This document shows positions 48,308 to 58,303 of a stretch of 64,000 bases of DNA, in pieces. The translations under genes and the position numbers were made by a program. Source of the DNA: Actinomadura cremea. GTDB taxonomy: Bacteria; Actinomycetota; Actinomycetes; Streptosporangiales; Streptosporangiaceae. The stretch spans positions 62,001 to 126,000 of the forward strand of contig NZ_BMRF01000019.1 of NCBI RefSeq assembly GCF_014648495.1, read 5' to 3'. Below the pieces are notes generated by a model. That model was not told where the DNA came from, made no database searches, and worked only from the letters and a program-made list of their open reading frames with translations. Numbering within the stretch: position 1 is the stretch's first letter; the number at the start of each line of letters is the position of its first letter.

Positions 48308-51145
48308 TCAGCCGAGGATCTTGGCGAGGAACTGGCCGGTGTGGCTGGCGTCGACCTTCGCGACGTCCTCGGGGGTGCCCTCGGCGACGACCGTTCCGCC
48401 GCGGGAGCCGCCCTCGGGGCCCATGTCGATGATCCAGTCGGCGGTCTTGATCACGTCGAGGTTGTGCTCGATGACGATGACCGAGTTGCCCTTGTCGACG
48501 AGGCCGTTGAGGACGCCGAGGAGCTTGTGGATGTCCTCGAAGTGCAGGCCGGTCGTCGGCTCGTCCAGCACGTAGACGGTCCGGCCCGTGGAGCGCTTCT
48601 GCAGCTCGGAGGCGAGCTTGACGCGCTGCGCCTCACCGCCCGACAGGGTCGGCGCGGGCTGGCCGAGCCGGACGTAGCCGAGCCCGACGTCGTTGAGCGT
48701 CTTCAGGTGCCGGTGGATCGCGCTGATCGGCTCGAAGAACTCGGTGGCCTGCTCGATCGGCATGTCGAGCACCTCGGAGATCGTCTTGCCCTTGTAGTGC
48801 ACCTCGAGCGTCTCGCGGTTGTAGCGGGCGCCGTGGCACACCTCGCAGGGGACGTAGACGTCCGGCAGGAAGTTCATTTCGATCTTGATGGTGCCGTCGC
48901 CGGAGCAGTTCTCGCAGCGGCCGCCCTTGACGTTGAAGGAGAACCGGCCCGGCTGGTAGCCGCGGACCTTCGCCTCGGTCGTCTGCGCGAAGAGCTTGCG
49001 GATGTGGTCGAACACGCCGGTGTAGGTCGCCGGGTTGGAGCGCGGGGTGCGGCCGATCGGCGACTGGTCGACGTGCACGACCTTGTCGAGCTGGTCGATG
49101 CCGTTCACGCGCCGGTGCTTGCCGGGGACGGTCTTGGCCCCGTTCACCTTTTTGGCGAGCGAGTTGTAGAGGATGTCGTTGACCAGCGTGGACTTGCCCG
49201 ACCCGGACACGCCGGTGACGACGGTCAGGATGCCCAGGGGGAAGGCCACGTCGACGTTCTGCAGGTTGTTCTGCTGGGCGCCCTTGACGGTGATCTCGCG
49301 GCCCTTGGTGCGCGGCCGCCGGATCTCCGGGACGGCGATCTCCCGGCGGCCCGACAGGTACGCGCCGGTGAGCGACTTCTCCGACCGGAGCAGGTCGTCC
49401 ACGGTGCCGGACACGACGATCTCCCCGCCGTGCTCGCCCGCGCGGGGGCCGATGTCGACGACCCAGTCGGCCGCGGCGATCGTGTCCTCGTCGTGCTCGA
49501 CGACGATCAGGGTGTTGCCCATGTCGCGCAGCCGCAGGAGCGTTTCGAGCAGGCGGTGGTTGTCGCGCTGGTGGAGGCCGATCGACGGCTCGTCCAGCAC
49601 GTACAGGACGCCGACCAGGCCGGAGCCGATCTGGGTCGCCAGCCGGATCCGCTGCGCCTCGCCGCCCGCGAGCGTCGCGGACGCCCGGTCGAGCGTGAGG
49701 TAGTCGAGGCCGACGTCCAGCAGGAACCCGAGCCGGGCGTTGATCTCCTTGAGCACCCGCTCGGCGATCTGCTTGTCGCGGTCGTTCAGCTCCATCGCGA
49801 GCAGGAACTTGGCGCACTCGCCGATGGGCAGCGCCGCGACCTCGGCGATCGACATCCCGCCCATGGTGACCGACAGGATCTCGGGCTTGAGCCGGGCGCC
49901 CTTGCAGGTCGGGCACGGGATCTCCCGCATGTAGCCCTCGAACTTGTCCCGGCTGTAGTCGCTCTCGGACTCGGCGTGCCGGCGCTGGATGTAGGGGATG
50001 ACCCCCTCGAACGCCGTGTAGTACGAGCGCGTCCGTCCGTAGCGGTTCTTGTAGCGCACGTGGACCTGGGTCTCGTGCCCGTTCAGCACGGCCTTGCGCG
50101 CCTTGTTCGGCAGCTTGTCCCAGGGGGTGTTGAGGTCGAACCCCATGGCGTCGCCCAGGGCGGAGATCAGCCGCAGGAAGTAGTCGCTGACGTGCCCGCC
50201 GGACCACGGCTGGACGGCGCCCTCACCGAGGGTCAGCTCCCCGTCGGGGATGACGAGCTCGGAGTCGACCTCCATCCGCGTCCCCAGGCCCGTGCAGTCG
50301 GGGCAGGCGCCGTAGGGCGAGTTGAAGGAGAACGACCGGGGCTCCAGCTCCTCGAACGACAGGTCGTCGTACGGGCAGTAGAGGTGCTCGGAGTACATCC
50401 GGGTGCGCTGCTCGTCGTCCTCGGGCAGGTCGACGAAGTCGAGGAAGATCGTGCCGCCCGCGAGTCCGAGCGCGGTCTCGACCGAGTCGGCCAGGCGCTG
50501 CCGGGCAGAGGCCTTGACGGAGAGGCGGTCCACGACGATGGAGATGTCGTGCTTCTCCTGCTTCTTCAGCTTGGGCGCCTCGTCGAGGCGCACCAGCTGC
50601 CCGTCCACCAGTGCGCGGGAGAAGCCCTTCGCCTGGAGTTCGCGGAACAGCTCGACGTACTCGCCCTTGCGGCCCCGGATGACGGGGGCCAGAACCTGGA
50701 AGCGGGTGCCCTCCTCCAGTTCGAGCACCCGGTCCACGATCTGCTGCGGCGCCTGCTTGCTGATCGGCCGCCCGCACTCGGGACAGTGCGGGTGCCCGAT
50801 CCGCGCGTAGAGCAGGCGCAGGTAGTCGTAGACCTCGGTGATCGTCCCGACGGTCGACCGCGGGTTCTTGCTGGTCGACTTCTGGTCGATGGAGACGGCG
50901 GGCGACAGGCCCTCGATGAAGTCGACGTCCGGCTTGTCCATCTGGCCGAGGAACTGCCGCGCGTACGCCGACAGCGACTCGACGTACCTGCGCTGGCCTT
51001 CGGCGAAGATCGTGTCGAACGCGAGGCTCGACTTCCCGGAACCCGACAGACCGGTGAACACGATCATGGAATCCCGCGGGAGGTCGAGCGAGACGTCCTT
51101 CAGGTTGTGCTCGCGTGCTCCACGCACGATGAGTCGGTCATGCAC
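48308..51145 (-). CDS. uvrA: Excinuclease ABC subunit A
   Basis: 945 residues, two ABC ATPase halves. Walker A sites are [13 protein letters not shown] and [16 protein letters not shown] signatures are [14 protein letters not shown] and [13 protein letters not shown]. Zinc modules are CPECGRPI with CPDCTGLG, and CENCSGDG with CEVCHGARY. It finds bulky DNA lesions and loads UvrB. GTG 51145 gives [22 protein letters not shown], the family's normal N-terminus. An extension to ATG 51214 uses atypical codons, and one to 51295 would overlap the SOS-like box at 51288-51303. DNA damage control through that box is likely. Confidence 0.93.
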   Translation of the reverse strand: MHDRLIVRGAREHNLKDVSLDLPRDSMIVFTGLSGSGKSSLAFDTIFAEGQRRYVESLSAYARQFLGQMDKPDVDFIEGLSPAVSIDQKSTSKNPRSTVGTITEVYDYLRLLYARIGHPHCPECGRPISKQAPQQIVDRVLELEEGTRFQVLAPVIRGRKGEYVELFRELQAKGFSRALVDGQLVRLDEAPKLKKQEKHDISIVVDRLSVKASARQRLADSVETALGLAGGTIFLDFVDLPEDDEQRTRMYSEHLYCPYDDLSFEELEPRSFSFNSPYGACPDCTGLGTRMEVDSELVIPDGELTLGEGAVQPWSGGHVSDYFLRLISALGDAMGFDLNTPWDKLPNKARKAVLNGHETQVHVRYKNRYGRTRSYYTAFEGVIPYIQRRHAESESDYSRDKFEGYMREIPCPTCKGARLKPEILSVTMGGMSIAEVAALPIGECAKFLLAMELNDRDKQIAERVLKEINARLGFLLDVGLDYLTLDRASATLAGGEAQRIRLATQIGSGLVGVLYVLDEPSIGLHQRDNHRLLETLLRLRDMGNTLIVVEHDEDTIAAADWVVDIGPRAGEHGGEIVVSGTVDDLLRSEKSLTGAYLSGRREIAVPEIRRPRTKGREITVKGAQQNNLQNVDVAFPLGILTVVTGVSGSGKSTLVNDILYNSLAKKVNGAKTVPGKHRRVNGIDQLDKVVHVDQSPIGRTPRSNPATYTGVFDHIRKLFAQTTEAKVRGYQPGRFSFNVKGGRCENCSGDGTIKIEMNFLPDVYVPCEVCHGARYNRETLEVHYKGKTISEVLDMPIEQATEFFEPISAIHRHLKTLNDVGLGYVRLGQPAPTLSGGEAQRVKLASELQKRSTGRTVYVLDEPTTGLHFEDIHKLLGVLNGLVDKGNSVIVIEHNLDVIKTADWIIDMGPEGGSRGGTVVAEGTPEDVAKVDASHTGQFLAKILG

Positions 51146-51287
51146 GGCGTTTCCCGGTTCCCCTTCTGGGCGCGGCGATGCGGAGTGGGAGGACGCATCG
51201 TCCCCAGATTCCATAACAGCGCTGGTCGCCGAAGCATTTCCTGGTGTCCCCCGCCCGTCCCGCTGGGGAGCGGACGGCACCATGGCA

Positions 51288-51303
51288 CCGTACACGTGTT
51301 CGA
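51288..51303. promoter_or_regulatory. SOS-like (LexA) box between uvrA and a toxin-antitoxin pair
   Basis: On the uvrA strand TCGAAC-ACGT-GTACGG matches the mycobacterial SOS box at 10 of 12 positions. It lies 143 bases before uvrA and 58 before the antitoxin ATG, and could affect both. Confidence 0.5.
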
Positions 51304-51348
51304 ACGCCGCTCGCCACCGGAACGCGGCACCCCGCCCGTGCGCTGCCG

Positions 51349-51354
51349 TATGCT
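51349..51354 (+). promoter_or_regulatory. -10 element TATGCT, leaderless antitoxin gene
   Basis: TATGCT ends six bases before the ATG at 51361; there is no ribosome site. Confidence 0.55.
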
Positions 51355-51360
51355 TCCCGC

Positions 51361-51618
51361 ATGGGCACCCCTGCCGAGCCGGACCCGTACCCGGCCGCCG
51401 CCGACCACGACCTGATCCGTCTCGGCGGTGAGACCGCGGTCGTCGTCCCGCTGGAGGAGTTCGAGAACCTCCGCCGGGCGGCCATGCACACCCGATTCCT
51501 CAAGGCCAAGGCCGCCGGTCGGACCGAGCGGATGACGGTGGAGGAGTTCATCGAGCGCACGGGCCTGCCGGAGCACGTCAAGCAGGAATTGAGAGCCGTT
51601 CCGGACAAGCGCGGCTGA
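51361..51618 (+). CDS. Antitoxin of a type II toxin-antitoxin pair
   Basis: 85 residues. [22 protein letters not shown] resembles the Phd/YefM-type DNA-binding opening, and the rest is a helical, charged tail ([21 protein letters not shown]) that would wrap the toxin. The ATG at 51361 lies six bases after a -10 element. Its TGA overlaps the toxin ATG by one base, the usual tight coupling that keeps antitoxin in excess. Such antitoxins normally repress their own promoter. The family is suggested rather than certain. Confidence 0.7.
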   Translation: MGTPAEPDPYPAAADHDLIRLGGETAVVVPLEEFENLRRAAMHTRFLKAKAAGRTERMTVEEFIERTGLPEHVKQELRAVPDKRG

Positions 51619-51848
51619 TGTCGTTCCACATCGAGTGGGAGCGACTCGCCTCCCAGGCGTACGACATGCTCGGCAAGGAGGCACGGGCCGCGATCGCCAT
51701 GGCGGTGATCAGGCTTGCCCGCGAAGGGCTCCCCGACGAAGCCGTTCCCGGGGAAGACGGCCGGTGGACTCTCCGTGCCGACGACCACATCATCGTCTTC
51801 GTCGAGAACGGGTTCGACATCTACCTGATCGGCATCGAGTCCGCCTGA
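51618..51848 (+). CDS. RelE/ParE-like toxin
   Basis: 76 residues with the compact RelE/ParE layout: helix pair (WERLASQAYDMLGKEARAAIAMAVIRLA), then strands WTLRADDHIIVFVENG and a final IYLIGIESA strand. RelE-type toxins cut mRNA in the ribosome; ParE types poison gyrase. The conserved basic active-site residues of RelE are not obvious here. Start overlaps the antitoxin stop. The pair stands alone between uvrA and a metallo-hydrolase gene. Confidence 0.7.
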   Translation: MSFHIEWERLASQAYDMLGKEARAAIAMAVIRLAREGLPDEAVPGEDGRWTLRADDHIIVFVENGFDIYLIGIESA

Positions 51849-52020
51849 TCCATGGTCATGAGCTGCCGCGGGCTCGCACCCCCGTGATCAGAGGTGATCG
51901 TGGCCGGCGAGAGGCGGGCGCGTTCGTTCCCGTCCCGCCGGCACGGGACGGACGGGTCGTGCACCGGCGCGAGCACCGGGACGTCATGGCGGTGGCGCGG
52001 CCCCTCGCCGCCTGGGGTCG

Positions 52021-52815
52021 TCACTCGTCGTCGAGGGCGTACTCGAGGTAGCGGTCGGCGGAGCGGCGCACGGCGTCCTTGCCGTCGGTGTAGACGATCT
52101 TGCGCCACCAGGCCCCGTAGACGCGGTCGAAGTCGTAGGGCTCGAGCAGGCGCAGCGCGCGGCGGACGGTCCGGGGACGCTCCGGGATGAAGTTCGGGTA
52201 CGAGTACATGAAGCTGACCCAGTCGCGGTCGTTGACGACCTGCAGGATGTCGCCCGAGAACAGCGCGCGGGCGTCGCGCCAGTGCAGGACCTGGCCGCCC
52301 TCGAAATGCACGCCCGCGTTGATCAGGGTGACGCCGTCGGCGATCTCATGGGTGTCGCCCGTCCAGAAGACGACGGCGTCGTCGGGACGGGCGACCCAGC
52401 GGCGGTCGGCCTCGTGGATGTAGACGGGGGCGCCGAAGGCGTGCGCCCACTCGGTCATCGTGCCGTAGTAGTGCGGGTGGCTGATCGCGATCGCGCTGAT
52501 GCCGCCGAGGTCGTCGACCTCGCGGATCAGGTCGTTATCGATGTGCGTGATCATGTCCCAGAGGACGTTGCCGGCGGGCGTGCGCAGCAGCAGCGCCCGC
52601 TGGCCGATGGCGATGGACGGCTCGGTGCCGATGCCGACGACGTCCAGGCCCTCCTCCTCGATCCGCGCGCGGTGCCCGGCGGCCCGCAGTTCCTCCAGGC
52701 TGGTCCAGCGCTGCCCTTCCCAGCCGACGTACTGCCGTTCGTCCTCGCAGATCGGGCAGTCCGGGCGGGGCGCTCCGTACTGGACGCCGCAGGTTGCGCA
52801 GATCGGAAATTCCAT
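52021..52815 (-). CDS. Metallo-beta-lactamase-fold hydrolase with N-terminal Cys-rich motif
   Basis: 264 residues. The N-terminus has a rubredoxin/zinc-ribbon-like pair (CATCG ... CPICEDE), followed by an MBL-type fold. The metal loop reads SHPHYYGTM, which keeps two histidines but lacks the usual Asp-His of HxHxDH. Later sites include INAGVHFEGGQVLHW and LFSGDILQVV (the Asp ligand). Such proteins may act on small-molecule esters or be redox-related; function unknown. ATG 52815 starts directly at the Cys motif. The 170 bases between it and the toxin gene hold no recognisable feature. Confidence 0.75.
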   Translation of the reverse strand: MEFPICATCGVQYGAPRPDCPICEDERQYVGWEGQRWTSLEELRAAGHRARIEEEGLDVVGIGTEPSIAIGQRALLLRTPAGNVLWDMITHIDNDLIREVDDLGGISAIAISHPHYYGTMTEWAHAFGAPVYIHEADRRWVARPDDAVVFWTGDTHEIADGVTLINAGVHFEGGQVLHWRDARALFSGDILQVVNDRDWVSFMYSYPNFIPERPRTVRRALRLLEPYDFDRVYGAWWRKIVYTDGKDAVRRSADRYLEYALDDE

Positions 52816-52905
52816 GATCGGCATTGTGAACGGGCGGCTGCCGGCGTGCAACGCGGCGCGCGACGCGGGCGGGCGGCGCGGGCGGGCGGCGCGGCGGGTG
52901 GCAGG

Positions 52906-53679
52906 ATGACCGGCGTGAGCACCTCGAAGTTCTCCCGCGACGTGATCGACGAACTGGACTCGGGCACGGAGCGCATCGTCGCCACCCTGTCCGCACTGGA
53001 CGACGCGGACGTGCGCGCCCCCTCGGCGCTGCCGGGGTGGAGCCGCGGGCACGTCGCCACGCATATCGCCCGCAACGCCGACTCGCTGTGCAACATGCTC
53101 GAATGGGCCCGGACCGGTGTGGAGATCCCGCAGTACCCCAGCATGGAGCGGCGCGACGCCGACATCGAGGCCGGGGCCGGACGGAGCCGCGACGAGCTGG
53201 TCGAGGACGTGCGGGCCAGTGCGGCGCGGTTCGGCGACCTGGCCCGCGGCCTCCCCGAGGACGCCTGGGACGTGACCGTCCGGGCCATGGTGGGCTACGC
53301 CCATCCGGCCTGGTACACGATCCTGCGGCGCTGGCACGAGGTCGAGGCGCACCACGCCGACCTGGACGCCGGGTACGGGCCCGCCGACTGGCCCGAGCCG
53401 TACGTCGACTGGGCGCTGCGCAGCACGCTGGTCGATCTGGCGGCGCTGCCCCGCGAGCGGATGCTCGGCCTGGCCGGTTACCGGATCACCGTGACCGACC
53501 TCGGCGAGACGGCGGTGTTCGGCGAGGCGAGCGGTGCCGAGGCGTCCGGGACGGGACGCGCGCTGCTGGGCTGGCTGAGCGGCCGCTCGGACGGTTCGGG
53601 CGTCGCCGTCCGGGCGGGCGGGGCGCCGCCGGAGCCGCCGCCGTGGCCGCACGAGCCCTCGGGGTTCGGGGCCGGCTAG
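52906..53679 (+). CDS. Maleylpyruvate isomerase/mycothiol-dependent family protein (DinB fold)
   Basis: 257 residues. The N-terminal domain has the MDMPI_N pattern: LPGWSRGHVATHIARNADSL with a metal His, and later RWHEVEAHHADLDAGYGPADWP with further His ligands. The C-terminal part is a smaller MDMPI_C-like domain. The family transfers or isomerises with mycothiol as cofactor, a thiol found only in actinobacteria. Real substrate unknown. ATG 52906 or GTG 52915 are both possible starts. Its TAG shares the palindromic CTAG at 53676-53679 with the TAG of the convergent CRP gene. Confidence 0.8.
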   Translation: MTGVSTSKFSRDVIDELDSGTERIVATLSALDDADVRAPSALPGWSRGHVATHIARNADSLCNMLEWARTGVEIPQYPSMERRDADIEAGAGRSRDELVEDVRASAARFGDLARGLPEDAWDVTVRAMVGYAHPAWYTILRRWHEVEAHHADLDAGYGPADWPEPYVDWALRSTLVDLAALPRERMLGLAGYRITVTDLGETAVFGEASGAEASGTGRALLGWLSGRSDGSGVAVRAGGAPPEPPPWPHEPSGFGAG

Positions 53680-54344
53680 TCGCGGTCCGCCAGCCGGTGC
53701 AGGGGGTCGGCCGACCGGACGACGATCATGTTGTGGGCGACGGCGAGGCCGCCGCGGACGGACTCGGCGGCGAGGATCTGCGCGACCTTGCGGCGGCCCA
53801 TCCCGGCCCAGCGGCCGAGGTCCCGCTGGCTGACGGGGAGCCGCACCTCGACGCCGTCCCCGGCGAGCGGGGAGCCGAAGCGCGACATCAGGCGCAGCAG
53901 CCGGCCGGCGAGGCGGCGCTCGGGGTCGTCGGGGAAGTGCGCGACGCGCAGCTCGTTGGCGTCGCGGAGCCGTTCGGCGAGGACGGCGGCGACGGTCCAC
54001 ACGGTGCCGGGGTGGGCGTCCAGGACGCGGCGGAACCGGTCGGCGGTCAGGACGGTCGCCTCCACGGGGGTGAGCGCCTCGACGTTGGCGTGCCGGACGC
54101 CGCCGTCGACGGCCTCGAGCTCGCCGACCAGGTCGCCGGGGCCGAGCACGTCCAGGATCGCGGTCTCGCCGGCCCGGTCGACCCACACCTTCACGGCGCC
54201 GCCGTGCAGGATGAAGACCTGGGACAGGTGGGTGTGCTCGCGGGTGAGGAACGCCCCCGGCTTCATCATCACGGTCGTGCCCGCCTCCCGCAGGGCCTTC
54301 CGTGCGCGTTCGGGCAGCACGTCCCAGAACCGGGTGATCTCCAT
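53676..54344 (-). CDS. CRP/FNR-family transcriptional regulator
   Basis: 222 residues. A cNMP-binding beta-roll (GAFLTREHTHLSQVFILHGGAVKVW, then GPGDLVGELEAVDGGVRHANVEAL) keeps the Arg of the phosphate cassette but has Asp for the usual Glu, so the ligand is uncertain. The long dimer helix and a C-terminal HTH (VSQRDLGRWAGMGRRKVAQIL) follow. ATG 54344 has a GAGGAGG ribosome site. It is the last gene of the operon with the CRP-STAND-TPR protein and the three-TM protein, 80 bases after the STAND stop. A TTGACT in that gap may give it an extra promoter. Confidence 0.82.
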   Translation of the reverse strand: MEITRFWDVLPERARKALREAGTTVMMKPGAFLTREHTHLSQVFILHGGAVKVWVDRAGETAILDVLGPGDLVGELEAVDGGVRHANVEALTPVEATVLTADRFRRVLDAHPGTVWTVAAVLAERLRDANELRVAHFPDDPERRLAGRLLRLMSRFGSPLAGDGVEVRLPVSQRDLGRWAGMGRRKVAQILAAESVRGGLAVAHNMIVVRSADPLHRLADRD

Positions 54345-54424
54345 GTCGCCTCCTCGCGGGCCGGCCGGAGCCCCGGCCCCGGGTCCAGTCAACGGCGCGG
54401 CCCGGCGGTGGACTGCGCATTTCG

Positions 54425-57400
54425 TCACATGTCGAGCGATCTATCCGATTCGAGCCACTTGTCGAGGGCGCGGACGCGCCTGGCGCAGTCCGCGGCGGCG
54501 TCCGCGTCGCCGAGCGCCCGGTGGGAGACGCCCTGCAGCCGAAGCGCCTCGCGCCTGCCCGGGTGGTCGTCCATGTCGCGGCGGATGGCGATCTCGGCCC
54601 CGAAGTGGCCGGCCGCCCGCGCGTGCTCGCCGAGCAGCTGGGACGCCCGCGCCATCACGTGCAGCGCGTACGCCTGCTCTCGGGCGTCCCCGAGTTCGGC
54701 CGCCAGGTCCAGCGCGCGCCGTCCGGTCTGCAGGGCGTCCCGGGCGCGGCCCAGGTCCAGGTGGACGGCGGCGAGGTGCACGAGCGCGGTGCCCTCGGCG
54801 TACCGGTCGCCGGCCTCGCCGATGAGCCGCAGCGCCTCCAGCCCGGCCCGCAGGGCGTCGTGCGGGCGCCCGCTGCGCCGCAGGACCATCGCGAGGGTGT
54901 CGGTGCCGACGCCGAGCCCGTACCGGTCGCCGGTGGCGCGGCGGATCCCGAGCGCCTGCCGGGCGGCGCGCTCGGCGTCCTCCGGCAGGCCCAGCCGCAG
55001 GTAGGTGCGGGCCAGGCTGCCGAGGGTGCCGGCCAGCCTGGCGCGGGCGCCGAGCCGGTGCCACAGGTCCAGGGACTCCAGGCCGAGGACGAACGCCTCC
55101 TGCGGGCGCCCGAGGCGGCGCATCACCACCGACAGGTGCTCGAGGTCGTTCGCCTCGCCGTGCCGGTCGCCGATCTCCCGGCGGACCTCGAGCGCGAGGA
55201 GCAGGTGCTCGCGGGCCTCCCGGTGGCGGCCGAGCCGCAGGTGGACGATGCCGATCTGCGCGAGCGTCTCGGCCTCGCCGTGCCGGTCGCCCACGTCGCG
55301 GTGCAGGCGCAGGGCGTCCCCGCAGTAGGTGAACGCCTCGGCGAACCGCGCCGCGTCGCACGTCAGCATCCCGAGCGTCGCCAGCGCGAGCGCCTCCCCG
55401 TGGCGCGCGCCCAGCGCGCGGTAGGTGCGCAGGGCCTGTTCGGCGTCCCGCATGGCCAGGTCGCGCTGCCCGAGGGAGGCGTGCATGCGCGCCAGCAGCG
55501 TGAGGGCCTGCGCGGCACCGAGCCGGTCGGCCTGTTCCTGGCGGATGTAAAGGGCCTCCAGGGCGTGCAGGACCGCGTCCCGGACGTTGCCCCAGCGGCG
55601 GTGGACCCGCGCCAGGGTGACCAGGGTTCCGGCCATGCCGGGCAGGTCGCCGATCCGCCTGCGTATGGCGAGCGCCCGGTCGGCGTGCTCGAGCGCCCGT
55701 TCGTGATCGGACAGCCCCACGTGCGCGCGGGCGAGCGTGTCGTGCGCCTGGGCGACGCCCCCGTCGTCCCCCAGCTCGCCGTGGGCGTCCAGAGCACGCC
55801 GCGCGTGGTCGATGGCGGTCGGGTACCGGCCCAGGGCGGCGTGCACGTCGGCGAGCGTGGCCAGGGTGGCGGCCTCACCGCGCCGGTCGGGCGGGTCGAC
55901 GGCCCGGAAGCCCCGCCGCGCGTCCTCCCCGTACCCGACGGCCTGCAGCGACCGGTCGAGCTCGACGTGCGCGACGGCGAGGTCGTGCAGCATGACGGCC
56001 GCGGCCGCCCAGTCCTCCTCGGCGCGGGCGGCGCGCAGGCCCGCCTGCAGGACCGCGACGTTGTCCTCCCCGTACCGCCGGAGCCGCTGGAAGTCGAACA
56101 GGGCGTCGGCCAGTTCCCAGCACGTCCGGTGCAGGCCGAGCCGGGCCGCCTGGTGGACGGCCGCGACGAGGTTGCGTCGTTCGGCCTCGAACCAGGCGAG
56201 CCCGGTGGCCCGCGCGTCCGCGCCGCGGTCCGGCCCCGGATCCGGGCCGGACGCCGCGCACCCGGCGGCCGCGCCCTCGCCGACCGCGCCGCCGGGCACC
56301 CTCGGACGCGCGGGCGCGCCGAGCCGCTCCGCCGCCGCGCGCGCCCCGGTGAGGTAGGCGGCCAGCAGCCGCCGCTGCGCGGCCTGCAGGTCGCTGTCGG
56401 CGTCCTCGACGAGCGCCCGCGTCCGGGCGAACTCGCGCAGCAGGTCGTGCATCCGGTAGCGGCCGGGCGCCGCGTCCTCGACGAGGTACGCCTGACGGAG
56501 CCCCTCCAGGCAGTCGCGCGCCTCCGCCTCCGTCCGATCTCGGAGGGCGGCGAGGGCGGCGGCGGTGAAGTCGGGGCCGGCGACGAGCCCGAGCGCGCGG
56601 AATGCCTCCCGCTGGTCGAGGCCCAGCCCCCGGTAGGCCACCTCGAAGGTCGGGCTCAGGACGCCCTGGAGCACGCCGCCCCGCGCCACCGCGCCCCGGA
56701 CGGCGTCCCGCGTCCCCGCGCCGGACACCCCGGGCGCCGTCTCCTCGTCGTGCGCCGTCAGCTCCCGGACGGCGTCCGCGATCGACTCGTCCGGGTTCTC
56801 GGCGAGCCGGCCGGCCATCACCGCCAGGGCCAGCGGCAGCCGCCCGCACTCGCGGGCCAGCCGGGCGAGCGGCCGCCGCTCGCCCGCCACCCGCGGGTCC
56901 CCCGGCCCGAGCACGCCCGCGATCAGGTCCTCCGCCTCGTGCGGTGCCAGCTCCCGCAGTTCCAGCGTGCGGACGTCCACGCCGCGCAGCAGCGGCGGGA
57001 GCCGGCGGCGGCTCGTCACCACCACCAGGCCGGACGCGGCCGCGGCCAGCAGGGGGCCCACCTGCTCGGGACCGGCGGCGTTGTCCAGGATCAGCAGCAT
57101 CCGGCGGTCGGCCAGCAGCGACCGGCACTGCGCCGCCAGGCCCGCCTCGGTGGGCGGCAGCTGGTCGGCGGGGACGCCCGCGGCGCGCAGCACCTGCCCC
57201 ATCGCCTCGCCGGGCGTGACGGGCCCGCGGGATGTCCCGCGCAGATCGGTGAACAGGATGCCGTCGGGGAACCGCCCGGCCGTCCGGTGCGCCCAGTGCA
57301 GCGCCAGGGCCGTCTTGCCGACCCCGGCCATCCCCTGGACGACGACCGCGCGCGGCCACTCCGCCTGCGCCACGAGCATGTCGAGCTTGCGCAGGCTGAC

Positions 57401-58300
57401 GTCGCGCCCGGTGAAGAAGGGGTTGTCCGCCGGGAGCCTCGGCACGGCGGGCCCGCGACCGGACGTCTCCAGCCGCACGGGCTCGCGCGCGGCGATCCCG
57501 CCGGATTCGACCGGCTGCGCGGGAGCGTGCTCGACGGCCGGCCACTCGTCTCCCCAGGGGCTCGCGGCACGCCGCAGCCGTTCGGGATCGAGGACGGTGA
57601 GCGGGCGGGGCCGCCGGTCCAGGATGCCCTTGTCGCGCCACACCCGGAACCAGCGGACGAGCGTCTCGCGGGAGATCCCCGCCCAGTTCGCCAGCTCGGC
57701 CTGGCTGAGCCGCAGCGGGACCTCCAGGCCGCGCGACGTGCGCTCCCCGAACCGGTGGATCAGCTCCAGCAGGTGGTAGGCGAGCCGCTGCGGATGGTCC
57801 GCGGCGCGCACCGCGTGGCGGCGCCCGCCGTAGGTGACGGTCTGCGAGACGGTGTGCATCATCGCCTCGGCGACGCGCGGGTTGGCCGCCAGCAGGCTGC
57901 GGAACCTGCGGCGTTCCACCCGCAGCGCGACGACGTGGTCGAGCGCGGCGACCGTCCCGCGCTGGGGATGCCCCCACGGGCCGAGGACGCCGACGAGGTC
58001 GCCCGCGCCGAACAGATCGATGATCGACTGGTCGCCTTCGCTGGAGTCCACGAACTCCTTGGCGACGGCGTTGCCCGCCGCGCGCGGCACCTCCTTGAAC
58101 AGGACGTAGACGGCGGGAGCGGCCACGCCCTGGTGGCACAGCGTCCCCCGCGGCGGGATCGCGGTGGTGCGGCCCATCGCCCGCAGCGCCTGCCGGTCCG
58201 CGGGCGCGAGCCGCGCCCAGAAACTGCCGGGACGCACGTCGTGGCCCGGATCATGGTCCGCGCCATGGTCCGGGTCGTGCTCGAAGGGGTGGTCCAGCAC
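54425..58300 (-). CDS. CRP-like sensor/HTH fused to NB-ARC STAND ATPase and TPR repeats
   Basis: 1291 residues. Residues about 1-20 are His/Asp-rich. Residues 25-150 form a cNMP-binding-type domain with a partly kept phosphate cassette (GDLVGVLGPWGHPQRGTVAAL). Residues about 190-245 are a CRP-type HTH (LSQAELANWAGISRETLVRWF). The NB-ARC ATPase has P-loop GMAGVGKTALALHW near 325, Walker B RMLLILDNA near 400, sensor LVVVTSRRRL, RLPLALAVMAGRL (GLPL) and RYRMHDLLREFA (MHD) near 613. About 12 TPR-like repeats run from 740 to 1270. It resembles AfsR-type regulators but with a CRP module instead of the SARP domain. TPR ligand would trigger ATP-driven assembly. The GTG start lies three bases after the upstream stop. 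Confidence 0.88.
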   Translation of the reverse strand: MLDHPFEHDPDHGADHDPGHDVRPGSFWARLAPADRQALRAMGRTTAIPPRGTLCHQGVAAPAVYVLFKEVPRAAGNAVAKEFVDSSEGDQSIIDLFGAGDLVGVLGPWGHPQRGTVAALDHVVALRVERRRFRSLLAANPRVAEAMMHTVSQTVTYGGRRHAVRAADHPQRLAYHLLELIHRFGERTSRGLEVPLRLSQAELANWAGISRETLVRWFRVWRDKGILDRRPRPLTVLDPERLRRAASPWGDEWPAVEHAPAQPVESGGIAAREPVRLETSGRGPAVPRLPADNPFFTGRDVSLRKLDMLVAQAEWPRAVVVQGMAGVGKTALALHWAHRTAGRFPDGILFTDLRGTSRGPVTPGEAMGQVLRAAGVPADQLPPTEAGLAAQCRSLLADRRMLLILDNAAGPEQVGPLLAAAASGLVVVTSRRRLPPLLRGVDVRTLELRELAPHEAEDLIAGVLGPGDPRVAGERRPLARLARECGRLPLALAVMAGRLAENPDESIADAVRELTAHDEETAPGVSGAGTRDAVRGAVARGGVLQGVLSPTFEVAYRGLGLDQREAFRALGLVAGPDFTAAALAALRDRTEAEARDCLEGLRQAYLVEDAAPGRYRMHDLLREFARTRALVEDADSDLQAAQRRLLAAYLTGARAAAERLGAPARPRVPGGAVGEGAAAGCAASGPDPGPDRGADARATGLAWFEAERRNLVAAVHQAARLGLHRTCWELADALFDFQRLRRYGEDNVAVLQAGLRAARAEEDWAAAAVMLHDLAVAHVELDRSLQAVGYGEDARRGFRAVDPPDRRGEAATLATLADVHAALGRYPTAIDHARRALDAHGELGDDGGVAQAHDTLARAHVGLSDHERALEHADRALAIRRRIGDLPGMAGTLVTLARVHRRWGNVRDAVLHALEALYIRQEQADRLGAAQALTLLARMHASLGQRDLAMRDAEQALRTYRALGARHGEALALATLGMLTCDAARFAEAFTYCGDALRLHRDVGDRHGEAETLAQIGIVHLRLGRHREAREHLLLALEVRREIGDRHGEANDLEHLSVVMRRLGRPQEAFVLGLESLDLWHRLGARARLAGTLGSLARTYLRLGLPEDAERAARQALGIRRATGDRYGLGVGTDTLAMVLRRSGRPHDALRAGLEALRLIGEAGDRYAEGTALVHLAAVHLDLGRARDALQTGRRALDLAAELGDAREQAYALHVMARASQLLGEHARAAGHFGAEIAIRRDMDDHPGRREALRLQGVSHRALGDADAAADCARRVRALDKWLESDRSLDM

Positions 58301-58303
58301 GGC

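Noticed and set aside
47915-51415. 1166-codon + strand open frame
   Set aside because: Exact antisense shadow of uvrA and out-of-frame part of the NUDIX gene.
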